Part shown: positions 1 to 7,400 of the stretch, in pieces
How the letters are laid out: the number at the start of each line of letters is the position of its first letter
Numbering within the stretch: position 1 is the first letter of the stretch
Assembly (NCBI GenBank): GCA_023392945.1
Contig: JAEWNB010000209.1
Span: 1 to 9,055, forward strand
Reading direction: 5' to 3'
Origin: Bacteroidota bacterium
GTDB taxonomy: Bacteria > Bacteroidota > Bacteroidia > Bacteroidales > WCHB1-69
DNA length: 9,055 nucleotides
Notes under the pieces: generated by a model
Told to the model about the DNA's origin: nothing
What the model saw: only the letters and a program-made list of their open reading frames with translations
Databases searched by the model: none
Program-made: the position numbers and the translations under genes

Positions 1-438
1 GCCCACATGGAAGAAATTGACTTCTGCTGGCGCATTAAAAATCAAGGATATAAAGTGATGATTAATCCTAAATCTGTTGTCTATCACATCGGGGGAGGAA
101 CATTGCCCAAAAATAATGAACTTAAAACCTATCTTAATTTCAGAAATAACCTCTTTGTATTGCTTAAAAATCTTCCTAAAAAACGTTTGTTTGTAACTTT
201 CTTTGTTCGTTTTTTTCTGGATAATCTGGCGGCTATGCTTTTTCTTGCCCAAGGTCATGGAAAGGATTTTCTGGCAGTTTATAAAGCTTCGTTCTCCTTT
301 TTTAGGAATTTTAAAAAAATGAAAAATAAAAGATGGAATAATCCACAAAATGCATTTTCAGATACTTGCCAAAACTCTATTGTTTTTGTTCACTATATCC
401 TTAGAAAGCGTTTTTTTAATGGCAATAAATTTATTTAA
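1..438 (+). CDS. Family 2 glycosyltransferase, C-terminal part (5' end outside window)
   Basis: The reading frame is open from base 1, so the ATG at 7 is an internal methionine and not the start. The visible 145 residues begin with MEEIDFCWRIKNQGYK, the C-terminal acidic motif of GT-A fold family 2 glycosyltransferases (ED-x-D-x-x-x-R type), which holds the catalytic base and acceptor-side residues. A VYHIGGGTL segment and an NFRNNLFVLLKNLP segment follow, both usual at this place in Bacteroidota rhamnosyltransferase-like enzymes. A hydrophobic stretch (about LFVTFFVRFFLDNLAAMLFL) suggests membrane association, and a basic tail ends the protein. By family it transfers a sugar from an NDP-sugar to an envelope glycan or lipid carrier at the cytosolic face. 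Donor and acceptor cannot be read. It sits 11 bases before the steroid-reductase homologue and probably shares its transcript. Confidence 0.85.
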   Translation, partial: AHMEEIDFCWRIKNQGYKVMINPKSVVYHIGGGTLPKNNELKTYLNFRNNLFVLLKNLPKKRLFVTFFVRFFLDNLAAMLFLAQGHGKDFLAVYKASFSFFRNFKKMKNKRWNNPQNAFSDTCQNSIVFVHYILRKRFFNGNKFI

Positions 439-449
439 CAAAATATATT

Positions 450-1241
450 ATGATGGAATTCTGGGAATTATTTTACTATTATTTTCTTGCAGGAATGTCA
501 ATCTTGGCAGTTATTATTATTGTTGCGATCCAGTATATTACTCCTGCATACGGAATTACTTTTAATACCAAATGGGGTTTCTCTATTAGAAGTAATGTTG
601 GTTGGATGATTATGGAATCTCCTGTCTTCATTTCAATGTTACTGCTTTTTTTACTCTCTATGAAATATGAAATTAAGCCTTTTAATGTGGTCACTTTTAC
701 TATCTTTCTCTTTTTTCAGGTTCACTATATTGAACGCTCTTTTATCTTCCCGTTGCTGATGAAGGGAAATAGCAGAATGCCGATTTCTATTATTATTCTG
801 GGCTTCTTTTTTAATAGTTGCAACGCTTTTATGCAAGGAGGATGGCTCTTCTTTTTCTCTCCCGAAGGCTATTATCCTCTTAGCTGGTTCTGGTCGTGGC
901 AGTTTATTGTGGGTACTGTTCTCTTTATAACGGGAATGGTGATTAATTTGCATTCGGATAGTATTATCAGACATCTTAGGAAAAATAAAAATGATAACAA
1001 TTATTATATTCCCTACGGCGGCTTTTTTAAATATGTGAGCTCTGCAAATTATTTCGGCGAAATCTTGGAATGGATTGGCTTTGCTATTCTTTCATGGTCG
1101 ATGGCCGGAGTGGTATTTGTCCTTTGGAGTCTTGCAAATATTGTTCCCAGAGCAGCAGCTGTCTATAAAAGATACTCTCTCTTTTTCGGGGAAGAATTTA
1201 CTAAGTTGAACAGATATAAAATTTTCCCTTTTATTTATTAA
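450..1241 (+). CDS. Steroid 5-alpha-reductase family membrane protein (3-oxo-5-alpha-steroid 4-dehydrogenase-like)
   Basis: This 263-residue polytopic membrane protein matches the length and layout of human SRD5A1/SRD5A2 (about 255-260 residues). I recognise the family motifs in order: MESPVF with Glu56, FFQVHYIERSF with Tyr93, GMVINLHSD with Asn166 and Asp170, IPYGGFFKYVSSAN with Asn200, FGEILEWIG with Glu204, NIVPRA with Arg234, and the terminal KIFPFIY. Glu56 and Tyr93 sit where human SRD5A2 has its catalytic pair Glu57/Tyr91, and the Asn/Asp/Glu/Arg set matches its NADPH-binding residues, so the enzyme looks intact. The family reduces the C4=C5 double bond of 3-oxo-delta-4 steroids with NADPH. 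Homologues in gut Bacteroidales act on bile-acid intermediates, but other enone or polyprenoid lipids are possible. Two tandem ATGs (450 and 453) are possible starts. No hydroxysteroid dehydrogenase is visible nearby. The neighbours are envelope genes, so the substrate is open. Confidence 0.9.
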   Translation: MMEFWELFYYYFLAGMSILAVIIIVAIQYITPAYGITFNTKWGFSIRSNVGWMIMESPVFISMLLLFLLSMKYEIKPFNVVTFTIFLFFQVHYIERSFIFPLLMKGNSRMPISIIILGFFFNSCNAFMQGGWLFFFSPEGYYPLSWFWSWQFIVGTVLFITGMVINLHSDSIIRHLRKNKNDNNYYIPYGGFFKYVSSANYFGEILEWIGFAILSWSMAGVVFVLWSLANIVPRAAAVYKRYSLFFGEEFTKLNRYKIFPFIY

Positions 1242-1250
1242 GCGACTAAA

Positions 1251-2396
1251 ATGACTCTCTTCACTAATTGCAAAACAATATTTTGCTGGTTTGCGATTTT
1301 TGTTTTTCCATCTATTTCAATAGCACAGATTCAAGCAGATAAACCACACTGGTATTTTGAATCAACCGTTCGCTATGGACGAATTATCCCTAATAGCAAG
1401 GATTTTAATTATTTGTGGGATGTCGCCATGTATGGAATGGATTTTAGAGTAGGTAAACAAACTACCGGAGTCAATGAATGGGAACAGTGGTTTAATTACC
1501 CTGATTTTGGAGTGGCTTTGCGCTATGCCAATTTTAATGATGATCGTTTTGGAAATAATCTTGCCCTTTTCGGCTATATGAATGGGGCACTTTTTAGATT
1601 TGATAAAGTTTCAATTAACTATTCTATCGGATTGGGTATTATGCATTGGGTGAAACATTATGACCCTTTGCTGAACCCCGAAAATGTGCTTATCGGAAGT
1701 CCGCTGAATGCTCATATCGACTTGACCCTCGGGGTAGAATATATGCTGTCCGAGGCTACCGATATCTTTTTAAAAACTAATTTTTCTCATACTTCAAATG
1801 GTGCTCTGGTGTTGCCAAATAAGGGTGTTAATGTTTTGTCGGGTCAGTTTGGCATGAGATATCATGTCAATAACAGATTGCCCCGAATCAAAACTATAGA
1901 TACGATCACCTCTTTTGTTCCTTCGAATCGGCTCTATTTTTTTATTTCCCCGGGTTTTCGGCAATCAAAAGTGGATTTAAATTATTATCCTAAATACGTA
2001 TTCCAGATCGGCTATTCCAGGCAGTTTCATCCCAGATTCAGTTTCGGAGGCGGAATAGATTTGAATTATTCCGGTGAATTGGCGCTGTTATTGCCCAAGT
2101 CAGAACAAGCGGAATGGAAATATTACAGTCAGGCTGCTTTTAGCTCTTTCGAACTTACTTTCGACAGACTTATAATGCATTTTGCTTTCGGAGTCTATCT
2201 GAATAAGGCCTTTAGTCATTATACTCCTTACTACGAAAGAGCCGGAATACGGGTATTACTCGGGGAAGAAAGAAACCATTTTGTCGGTTTTGCTATAAAA
2301 GCACATGCAGGGAGTGCAGACTTTCTGGAGTGGACTTATGGGTATAATTTCTTTAAATGGTTTGACCGTAAACCTAACCGACTTAATAAATCTTAA
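1251..2396 (+). CDS. Outer-membrane acyloxyacyl hydrolase / PagL-like lipid A deacylase
   Basis: This is a 381-residue exported protein. A signal peptide covers roughly residues 1-25 (hydrophobic FCWFAIFVFPSISIA, probable cleavage before QIQ). The rest alternates aromatic and small residues as in an outer-membrane beta-barrel. FSHTSNGALVLPNKGVN at 178-194 matches the active-site strand of PagL lipid A 3-O-deacylase (H-x-S-N), giving His180 and Ser182 as the catalytic pair. PagL's third residue, a Glu 14 residues after the His, falls on Asn194 if there is no gap. The protein is about twice the size of PagL. The second half (about 225-381) carries further barrel-like strands, which I recall as usual for Bacteroidota members. 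The expected role is removal of an ester-linked acyl chain from lipid A or another outer-membrane lipid. It follows the reductase homologue by 9 bases, so the two are probably co-transcribed. Its stop overlaps the stop of the opposite gene. Confidence 0.8.
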   Translation: MTLFTNCKTIFCWFAIFVFPSISIAQIQADKPHWYFESTVRYGRIIPNSKDFNYLWDVAMYGMDFRVGKQTTGVNEWEQWFNYPDFGVALRYANFNDDRFGNNLALFGYMNGALFRFDKVSINYSIGLGIMHWVKHYDPLLNPENVLIGSPLNAHIDLTLGVEYMLSEATDIFLKTNFSHTSNGALVLPNKGVNVLSGQFGMRYHVNNRLPRIKTIDTITSFVPSNRLYFFISPGFRQSKVDLNYYPKYVFQIGYSRQFHPRFSFGGGIDLNYSGELALLLPKSEQAEWKYYSQAAFSSFELTFDRLIMHFAFGVYLNKAFSHYTPYYERAGIRVLLGEERNHFVGFAIKAHAGSADFLEWTYGYNFFKWFDRKPNRLNKS

Positions 2397-3793
2397 AATT
2401 TAGTCAGCATATCACGGTAGTTTTCATATTTGTCTTTATAGGGCGGATATTTTAACTTGATATCAATTTTTCCGGAAGAAAATACTACTGATTTCTGATG
2501 ACTAAAGGTGTCAAAGCTGAACTTGCCATGATATCGGCCCATGCCACTATTGCCTACGCCTCCGAAGGGAAGTTTATGGCTGCCTACATGCACAATGGTG
2601 TCGTTGATGCATGCTCCACCCGATGAGGTCTCGCTTAATACCTGCTTAGCCTTCTTTTTGTCGTTTGTGAAATAATAGAGTGCCAGTGGCTTTTCTCTAT
2701 TATTAACAAAAGTGATAACCTCTTTTATATCGGAATATTCAATTAACGGAAAAATCGGGCCGAAGATTTCATCTTGCATAATGGCACTCTCTTCGGATAC
2801 TTCTCCAAGGACGGTGGGAGCAATGTAATTGTCATCAAGGTCATAATCTCCACCAAGCAATATTTTTCCCTCTTTTAAATAGGAAGCGAGTCTTGTTGTT
2901 GCCGCAAGAGATATCATTCTCGGATAATCAGGGGAGTCCTTGGGATTTTCTCCATACATCTCTGTGATGGAGTTTTGTAATTCGATAAGCAATTTTTCTC
3001 TGATATCTTTATGTACCAACAGATAATCAGGCGCCACACAGGTCTGCCCCGAATTGAGTGTTTTGCCCCAAATGATTCTTCTGGCTGCAATCTTAATATT
3101 GGCATCGGCATCAATGATGCAAGGACTCTTTCCGCCCAATTCTAAGGTAACGGGAGTCAGATGCTTCGCAGCTCCTTCCATGACAATTTTTCCCATTGAG
3201 GGGCTTCCGGTGAAGAAAATATAATCGAATTTATTTTCTAACAAAGTCTGATTTACATCACGATGCCCTTGAAAAAGAGCAATATAGTCTTTCGGAAAAG
3301 TATTGTTGACAATCTTTTCTATTACTTCGGAGGTGGCAGGAGCTTTTGGAGAGCTTTTCAAAACAACACAATTGCCGGCACTGATAGCTCCAATAAGCGG
3401 AGAAATGAGCAACTGAAAAGGATAATTCCACGGAGCAATAATTAAAACTACTCCGTAAGGCTCCTGCAGAATGCAACTTTTGGAAGGGAAAAACAGTAGT
3501 GACATTCCTACTTTGCGGGCCTTTGACCAACGCTTCAGGTGCCTGATGTGATATTGAATCTCTTTGAGAATGATGCTCACTTCAGTTGCATAAGATTCAA
3601 AATAGGACTTGCTCAGATCTTCTGACAATGCATCCAAAATGTCTTGCTCATAGAGTTTTATGTTCTTGTATAACCGCTCTAAAGCAGCAATTCTAAAAGC
3701 TATGCTTTGTGTTTTCTTGCTATTGTAAAAATTCCTGATATCCTCAACATGCGATGATATATATGAATAATCCATGACTGTTATTTTTTGCAA
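2393..3793 (-). CDS. Class 3 aldehyde dehydrogenase (fatty-aldehyde type)
   Basis: This 466-residue NAD(P)+-dependent aldehyde dehydrogenase oxidises an aldehyde to the carboxylic acid. The motifs are complete: APWNYPF with Asn123 (oxyanion hole), TGSPSMGK at 195-202 (cofactor loop), ELGGKSP with general base Glu218, GQTCVAPDY with nucleophile Cys252, DEIFGP with Glu342, and LPFGGVGNSGMGRYHG near the C-terminus. The spacings Asn-Glu-Cys-Glu equal those of rat ALDH3A1 (114, 209, 243, 333), and the short N-terminus also fits class 3, which includes fatty-aldehyde dehydrogenases. I see no C-terminal membrane anchor of the mammalian FALDH kind. The start is uncertain between the ATG at 3793 and an in-frame ATG at 3775 (Met7), since the aligned family region begins later. 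It is convergent with the acyloxyacyl hydrolase gene and its stop lies in a shared TTAA, so it is a separate transcription unit. The physiological aldehyde is not known. Confidence 0.95.
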   Translation of the reverse strand: MQKITVMDYSYISSHVEDIRNFYNSKKTQSIAFRIAALERLYKNIKLYEQDILDALSEDLSKSYFESYATEVSIILKEIQYHIRHLKRWSKARKVGMSLLFFPSKSCILQEPYGVVLIIAPWNYPFQLLISPLIGAISAGNCVVLKSSPKAPATSEVIEKIVNNTFPKDYIALFQGHRDVNQTLLENKFDYIFFTGSPSMGKIVMEGAAKHLTPVTLELGGKSPCIIDADANIKIAARRIIWGKTLNSGQTCVAPDYLLVHKDIREKLLIELQNSITEMYGENPKDSPDYPRMISLAATTRLASYLKEGKILLGGDYDLDDNYIAPTVLGEVSEESAIMQDEIFGPIFPLIEYSDIKEVITFVNNREKPLALYYFTNDKKKAKQVLSETSSGGACINDTIVHVGSHKLPFGGVGNSGMGRYHGKFSFDTFSHQKSVVFSSGKIDIKLKYPPYKDKYENYRDMLTKF

Positions 3794-3871
3794 TAATAGT
3801 AAAAATTATAACAACAGATATTGTGTAAAATATTCTGTTTTGTGATGACGCTCAGAACAATCTTAAACGCA

Positions 3872-3879
3872 CAAAACTA
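3872..3879 (-). promoter_or_regulatory. Candidate Bacteroidota -7 box for the aldehyde dehydrogenase gene
   Basis: On the minus strand this reads TAGTTTTG, a full match to the TAnnTTTG -7 consensus of Bacteroidota housekeeping promoters. A -33 TTTG expected about 19-20 bases upstream (near 3899-3902) appears only as TTTA. The box would give a leader of about 70 bases before the ATG at 3793. It lies in the right place and orientation, but such AT-rich octamers occur by chance. Confidence 0.4.
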
Positions 3880-3986
3880 TAAACCGAAATGGTAAAAATA
3901 AATAGAAATTATTGTCAGAGTTGAAAGGCTTTTTTTCTTTGTATTTTTAGAATTATTGGTTCTGAAAAACACATTAGAAAATTTGC

Positions 3987-4008
3987 TTTATCTCAGTTTT
4001 ATCTCAGT
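3987..4008. repeat. Perfect 11-bp tandem duplication
   Basis: TTTATCTCAGT occurs twice with no spacer (3987-3997 and 3998-4008). It lies in non-coding DNA between the aldehyde dehydrogenase promoter region and the transposase remnant. It could be a slippage duplication or a pair of protein-binding half-sites. Nothing else supports either reading. Confidence 0.85.
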
Positions 4009-4049
4009 GCTGTTTTTCGGTCTTTTTCTTTTAGTTTTAACTGGTTAGA

Positions 4050-4136
4050 CTATATTAGTTTACAGCGTTTTTTTAGTTGGTTGAGTCGGGATGACAAACC
4101 TACTATCTGACTGAAAACATATTTGCCATTGTTCAT
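4050..4136 (-). pseudogene. Decayed N-terminal fragment of an IS4-type (DUF4372) transposase
   Basis: On the minus strand an ATG at 4136 opens a 28-codon frame that begins MNNGKYVFSQI and stops at TAG (4050-4052). That opening closely resembles the start of Bacteroidota IS4-family transposases carrying the DUF4372 N-terminal domain (M-N-x-G-K-Y-V-F-x-Q type). After about residue 12 the similarity fades (LSSRLNQLKKRCK) and no DDE catalytic domain follows, so at most the first few percent of a transposase remains. The flanking DNA up to about 4200 may be the left end of the same element. I cannot define its terminal inverted repeats. The match rests on memory of the family's N-terminus over 11 residues, so confidence is limited. 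Confidence 0.4.
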
Positions 4137-4210
4137 AGTAATCCGAAATTTGTAAGGGCGACAAATGTAGCCATTTCAAATTGTGGACATACTTCTAAAC
4201 ATACAACTAT

Positions 4211-4300
4211 CTGATATAAAATATGATATAATTAAAATTAAGAAAATTTAGGAAACACTAATGCTTTAAAACTTATGTGCTCTTGCAACTGATATAAAAT
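4211..4300. repeat. Pair of 12-bp direct repeats (CTGATATAAAAT)
   Basis: CTGATATAAAAT is present at 4211-4222 and again, identical, at 4289-4300, a start-to-start distance of 78 bases. Both copies lie upstream of the candidate promoter of the tubulin-like operon. They could be regulator-binding sites or a relic of a local duplication. In DNA this AT-rich a chance match is possible, though 12 identical bases within 100 is uncommon. Confidence 0.7.
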
Positions 4301-4440
4301 TCAACTCTGCTCAAATATTTTTAATGATTTTGCCCTGTTTTTTAACTCTTAAATTAAACTAGTTGAAAAAAATATTTGTATATTTGCAATTTAAATAAAA
4401 TAACATCTAAAAAAACTGTTCTAATTTAGGAAAACACTTA
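4245..4440. repeat. Second direct-repeat pair flanking the operon promoter
   Basis: AATTTAGGAAACACTA at 4245-4260 recurs as AATTTAGGAAAACACTTA at 4423-4440, differing only by one added A and one added T. The first copy is about 120 bases upstream of the candidate -7 box. The second is about 37 bases downstream of it, within the presumed leader. Copies on both sides of a promoter are compatible with a looping or blocking regulator, or with target duplication by a lost element. Neither is shown. Confidence 0.6.
4379..4386 (+). promoter_or_regulatory. Candidate -7 box for the tubulin-like operon
   Basis: TATATTTG matches the Bacteroidota TAnnTTTG -7 consensus. Transcription would start at about 4392 and leave a leader of roughly 100 bases before the ATG at 4491. 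The nearest upstream TTG (4363-4365) is only 13 bases away, shorter than the usual 19-20, so the -33 element is poor and the promoter may be weak or need an activator. It is the only full match I find shortly before the gene. Confidence 0.5.
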
Positions 4441-4490
4441 AAAAAATGGAATATTAAATAATCAATAAGTTAAATTCAAAGAATATCATT

Positions 4491-7400
4491 ATGGGAAATC
4501 ACATTATTATTGCACTTGGAGGAAGAGGAGGTAATTGTCTAAAATCATTTAGAAAAATCCTATACAAAAATTCCTTAACAAAACAAAATGCTGAAACTTT
4601 TCCTATTGAATATATCTATGTAGATTCAGACAATTGCGATTTGCAAAATGGATGGACAGAAGAATTAGGAATAAATTATTCAATAAACGAAAGGTCAAAA
4701 GTGAACATTAAAGAAGGAAATAACTTTAGTGATATCATTGAAAACATATCAGATTTTCCAAATATACGCTCATGGATAGGAGAAGAAACAAAATGGAATA
4801 AAATAACAATAAATGCTGAACAAGGAGCTGGTCAACTCAGAAGACTTGGTCGAGTTTATTTTGCAGCAAACGTAACTAACAATAAAAATAATTCTTTCAA
4901 TACAGTTTTAAGTCAAGTATATCAAAATGTTATTTCCAGAAGTCATGATAATTCTCAAACGACATACCATATTTTAGCCGGCTTATCTGGAGGAACAGGT
5001 AGTGGAACAATTGTAGATGCTATAAGTTTAGTTTCAGATTTTATTAACAATAAAGGAAATACTAAAGATAAAATTTTAATTTATTCCTTATTACCTTCTA
5101 GAAATGAAGAAAGTAAAGACCCTTTAGGATTTTATTATCCAAATACTTATGCAGCATTAAAAGAAATAAATGCTATAGGTTTGTTTAGCGAAAATGAAAA
5201 TAATCCACACAAATATAACCCTATAAATATCAACAATACTACGCACAATAATCAAATAGATAATTATAGCAGAATTAATGCAAAGTTTGATACTTGTTTT
5301 TTGTTTAGTTATGAAAATGAAAATAATAAAATTATTGATAATAAAAAAGCATTACCTGATTTAGTTGGGGATTATTTATATCATTCAATAATAAACCTTC
5401 CTCAGAATCATGAAGGACATAATGCATATATTAAATTAACAGAAAATACACTAATTGAAGCAGAGGTTGATAAATTTTCTGGTTCTAAAGAAAGAGCTAT
5501 AAAATTTGCAAGTGCATCATTAAAAAGAATTGAAATACCTGAAATTGAAATTATTGATTATTATGGAGCCAAAATAGCTTTACAGTTTGTATTACAGCAA
5601 AAATTCAATAATTGGGTAAATGAACAAGGGTATCAAAATGAATTAGGAGAAGATCAAACATCTGATTTTGTCTTTAACAGAAATCGAAATGATAATTTTT
5701 TAGCTGAATGTGAAATAGCTTTAGAATACTTGAGTCTTAAAACACCACATGATACAGATTATCAAAAAGCAGATGACATTTGGGATACGAATAGTAAAAT
5801 TCTTTTAGAAAATGCTTTTAATGTGTACACTAACGGAGAAGAAAAGCTACCAATATTATATTTTAATAAATATATGGATATTTATTTTAATTCTCAATTT
5901 CGAGGAGTAGGTATTGGGGTTGAAAAATATTGGAACGATAAAACAAATGATTTGTTACAACAGTCAAAATACTTCTTTGACAAAATAGAGAAAAAATTAC
6001 TTGATTATTGGGTTTCGTGTAATGATAGAGTTGTTGGATTAGAAGAAATAAGTAAAATAATTAAAAATCTTATAGAAGAGTTACAAAAGATTTCAAATCA
6101 AGCTTCAAATAGAATAAAACATTTACAAAACCCTGAAGATTTTAATCCTATTGATGCCGATTATACAAATGCCGGTTGTAATAAAGAGATAGGTAAGTTA
6201 ATTAAGGAGTTTGGACAATTAATTAAATTTAGAAATTCAAAAACTATTGTAGCTGAAGCAGCTCAATTTATAACAAAATTGTATAAAAACAAAACAGATA
6301 TCATTGCTTATGAATTTGCAATAAAGAATATTGCTGAATTGATCAAAAAACTTGAAAATCTTTCTGCTATAGTAGATAGTATTAAAGTCAATTTATATGA
6401 AAGTACAGACTTCTTGAATAATATAATTACTGAAAAAAGAAGTGTTTTTGAAAACAGAAATGAGAAAGAGTCTCATCAATCTGCAAATGTAAAAATGTTA
6501 TATAAGAAGGAGTCTATTGACAAAGATTTTAAAATTATTTTAAACCAAAAAAGTTCTATTCAGAAAGTATTAACTAATTTTAGAAGATCTATAGTCAATG
6601 CTATTAACGCACCAACGTTTCAATCATTGTCAGAATATTTGAACGAGGACAAAATTAAAACACAATATTTATACGATTTAAATTCTAAAGTTCCATTATT
6701 ATATCATGAATTAGAACAAGAAAATCTAATAAAATCAACTGATAAATTAGTTGGAAGAAATGTTTTAGATTATTTTAGAAATGAGTATTCAAATGAAAAA
6801 CTGAAAGAATATTTTGCTGAAGTTAAAAAGGAAACAGGTGTATCTGTTAAACTTTCAAATATTAAAAATGACACTTTAGATGAAATTAAATTGAAAACTT
6901 ATGCAAATGAATTATATGTGATTCAAATACCAACATATAGAGTTGATGAAAGTGCAGAAAAATATGAAAAGTATTTTGTTAGTTTATTAAAAGAAATTTT
7001 TGGTGAAGAATGTGAAATAATATTAAACTCTGAAGGAAATAGAAATAATGAAATTACAATTTTTAAAGCCAAAAAACAAATGGCACTTAGAAGTTTTGAC
7101 ATGGTTGCAGGAATGCTTCATGAAAAATACCAAAATTTAATTAATAATAATAATGATTGGACAGATATTGTAATTCATACTGAGGGGACATATAGAGATT
7201 ACCCTAAAATAATACCATTTAAGGATAGTGAAAAAGAAAAAGCTTGGGATAAAATTTTTGACGAAGAATTACTTCCATATATTCTAATCGGCATACAAAC
7301 TGAACATGTACAAAAAAACAAAAAACAGGAATTTATATTTTTAGATGATGTGTCATCATTAACAGCAAAGACAACCATTCTTTCTGAGAAAGAATCTTCA

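Larger units (their letters stand above)
3794..4490. other. Long gene-free region between the two blocks
   Basis: This region lies between divergently transcribed genes. I checked both strands and find no intact reading frame longer than about 30 codons and no tRNA- or rRNA-like sequence. It contains a candidate minus-strand promoter near 3875, an 11-bp tandem duplication at 3987-4008, a transposase-like N-terminal peptide on the minus strand at 4050-4136, two pairs of direct repeats between 4211 and 4440, and a -7 box at 4379-4386 for the rightward operon. The bases become more AT-rich from about 4200 onward, matching the genes to the right. I interpret it as a junction between older chromosome and acquired DNA. 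No attachment site or complete terminal repeat is recognisable. Confidence 0.7.

Noticed and set aside
350..565. Plus-strand open frame of 71 codons spanning the glycosyltransferase end and reductase start.
   Set aside because: It overlaps two well-supported genes in another frame and has no family resemblance.
651..974. Minus-strand open frame of 107 codons inside the reductase gene.
   Set aside because: It is antisense to a gene with clear catalytic motifs, and its composition is that of a shadow frame.
3258..3530. Open frames on both strands inside the aldehyde dehydrogenase gene.
   Set aside because: They lie within a fully conserved enzyme and encode no recognisable motif.
3944..3969. 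Imperfect hairpin (TTTTTAGAA, 7-base loop, TTCTGAAAAA) that could be a terminator.
   Set aside because: The stem has only four pairs before a bulge and is almost all A/T. No gene ends nearby, because both flanking genes start from this gap.
4078..4100. Hairpin-like GGTTGAGTC / GACAAACC with a five-base loop, considered as an RNA structure.
   Set aside because: The stem is interrupted and lies inside the transposase-like peptide, and no small RNA promoter is seen beside it.
3914..4195. Weak inverted similarity between TGTCAGAGTTGAAAGGC near 3914 and the minus strand near 4195, as possible ends of a short element.
   Set aside because: Alignment needs several gaps and mismatches in AT-rich sequence, and no target duplication is seen outside it.
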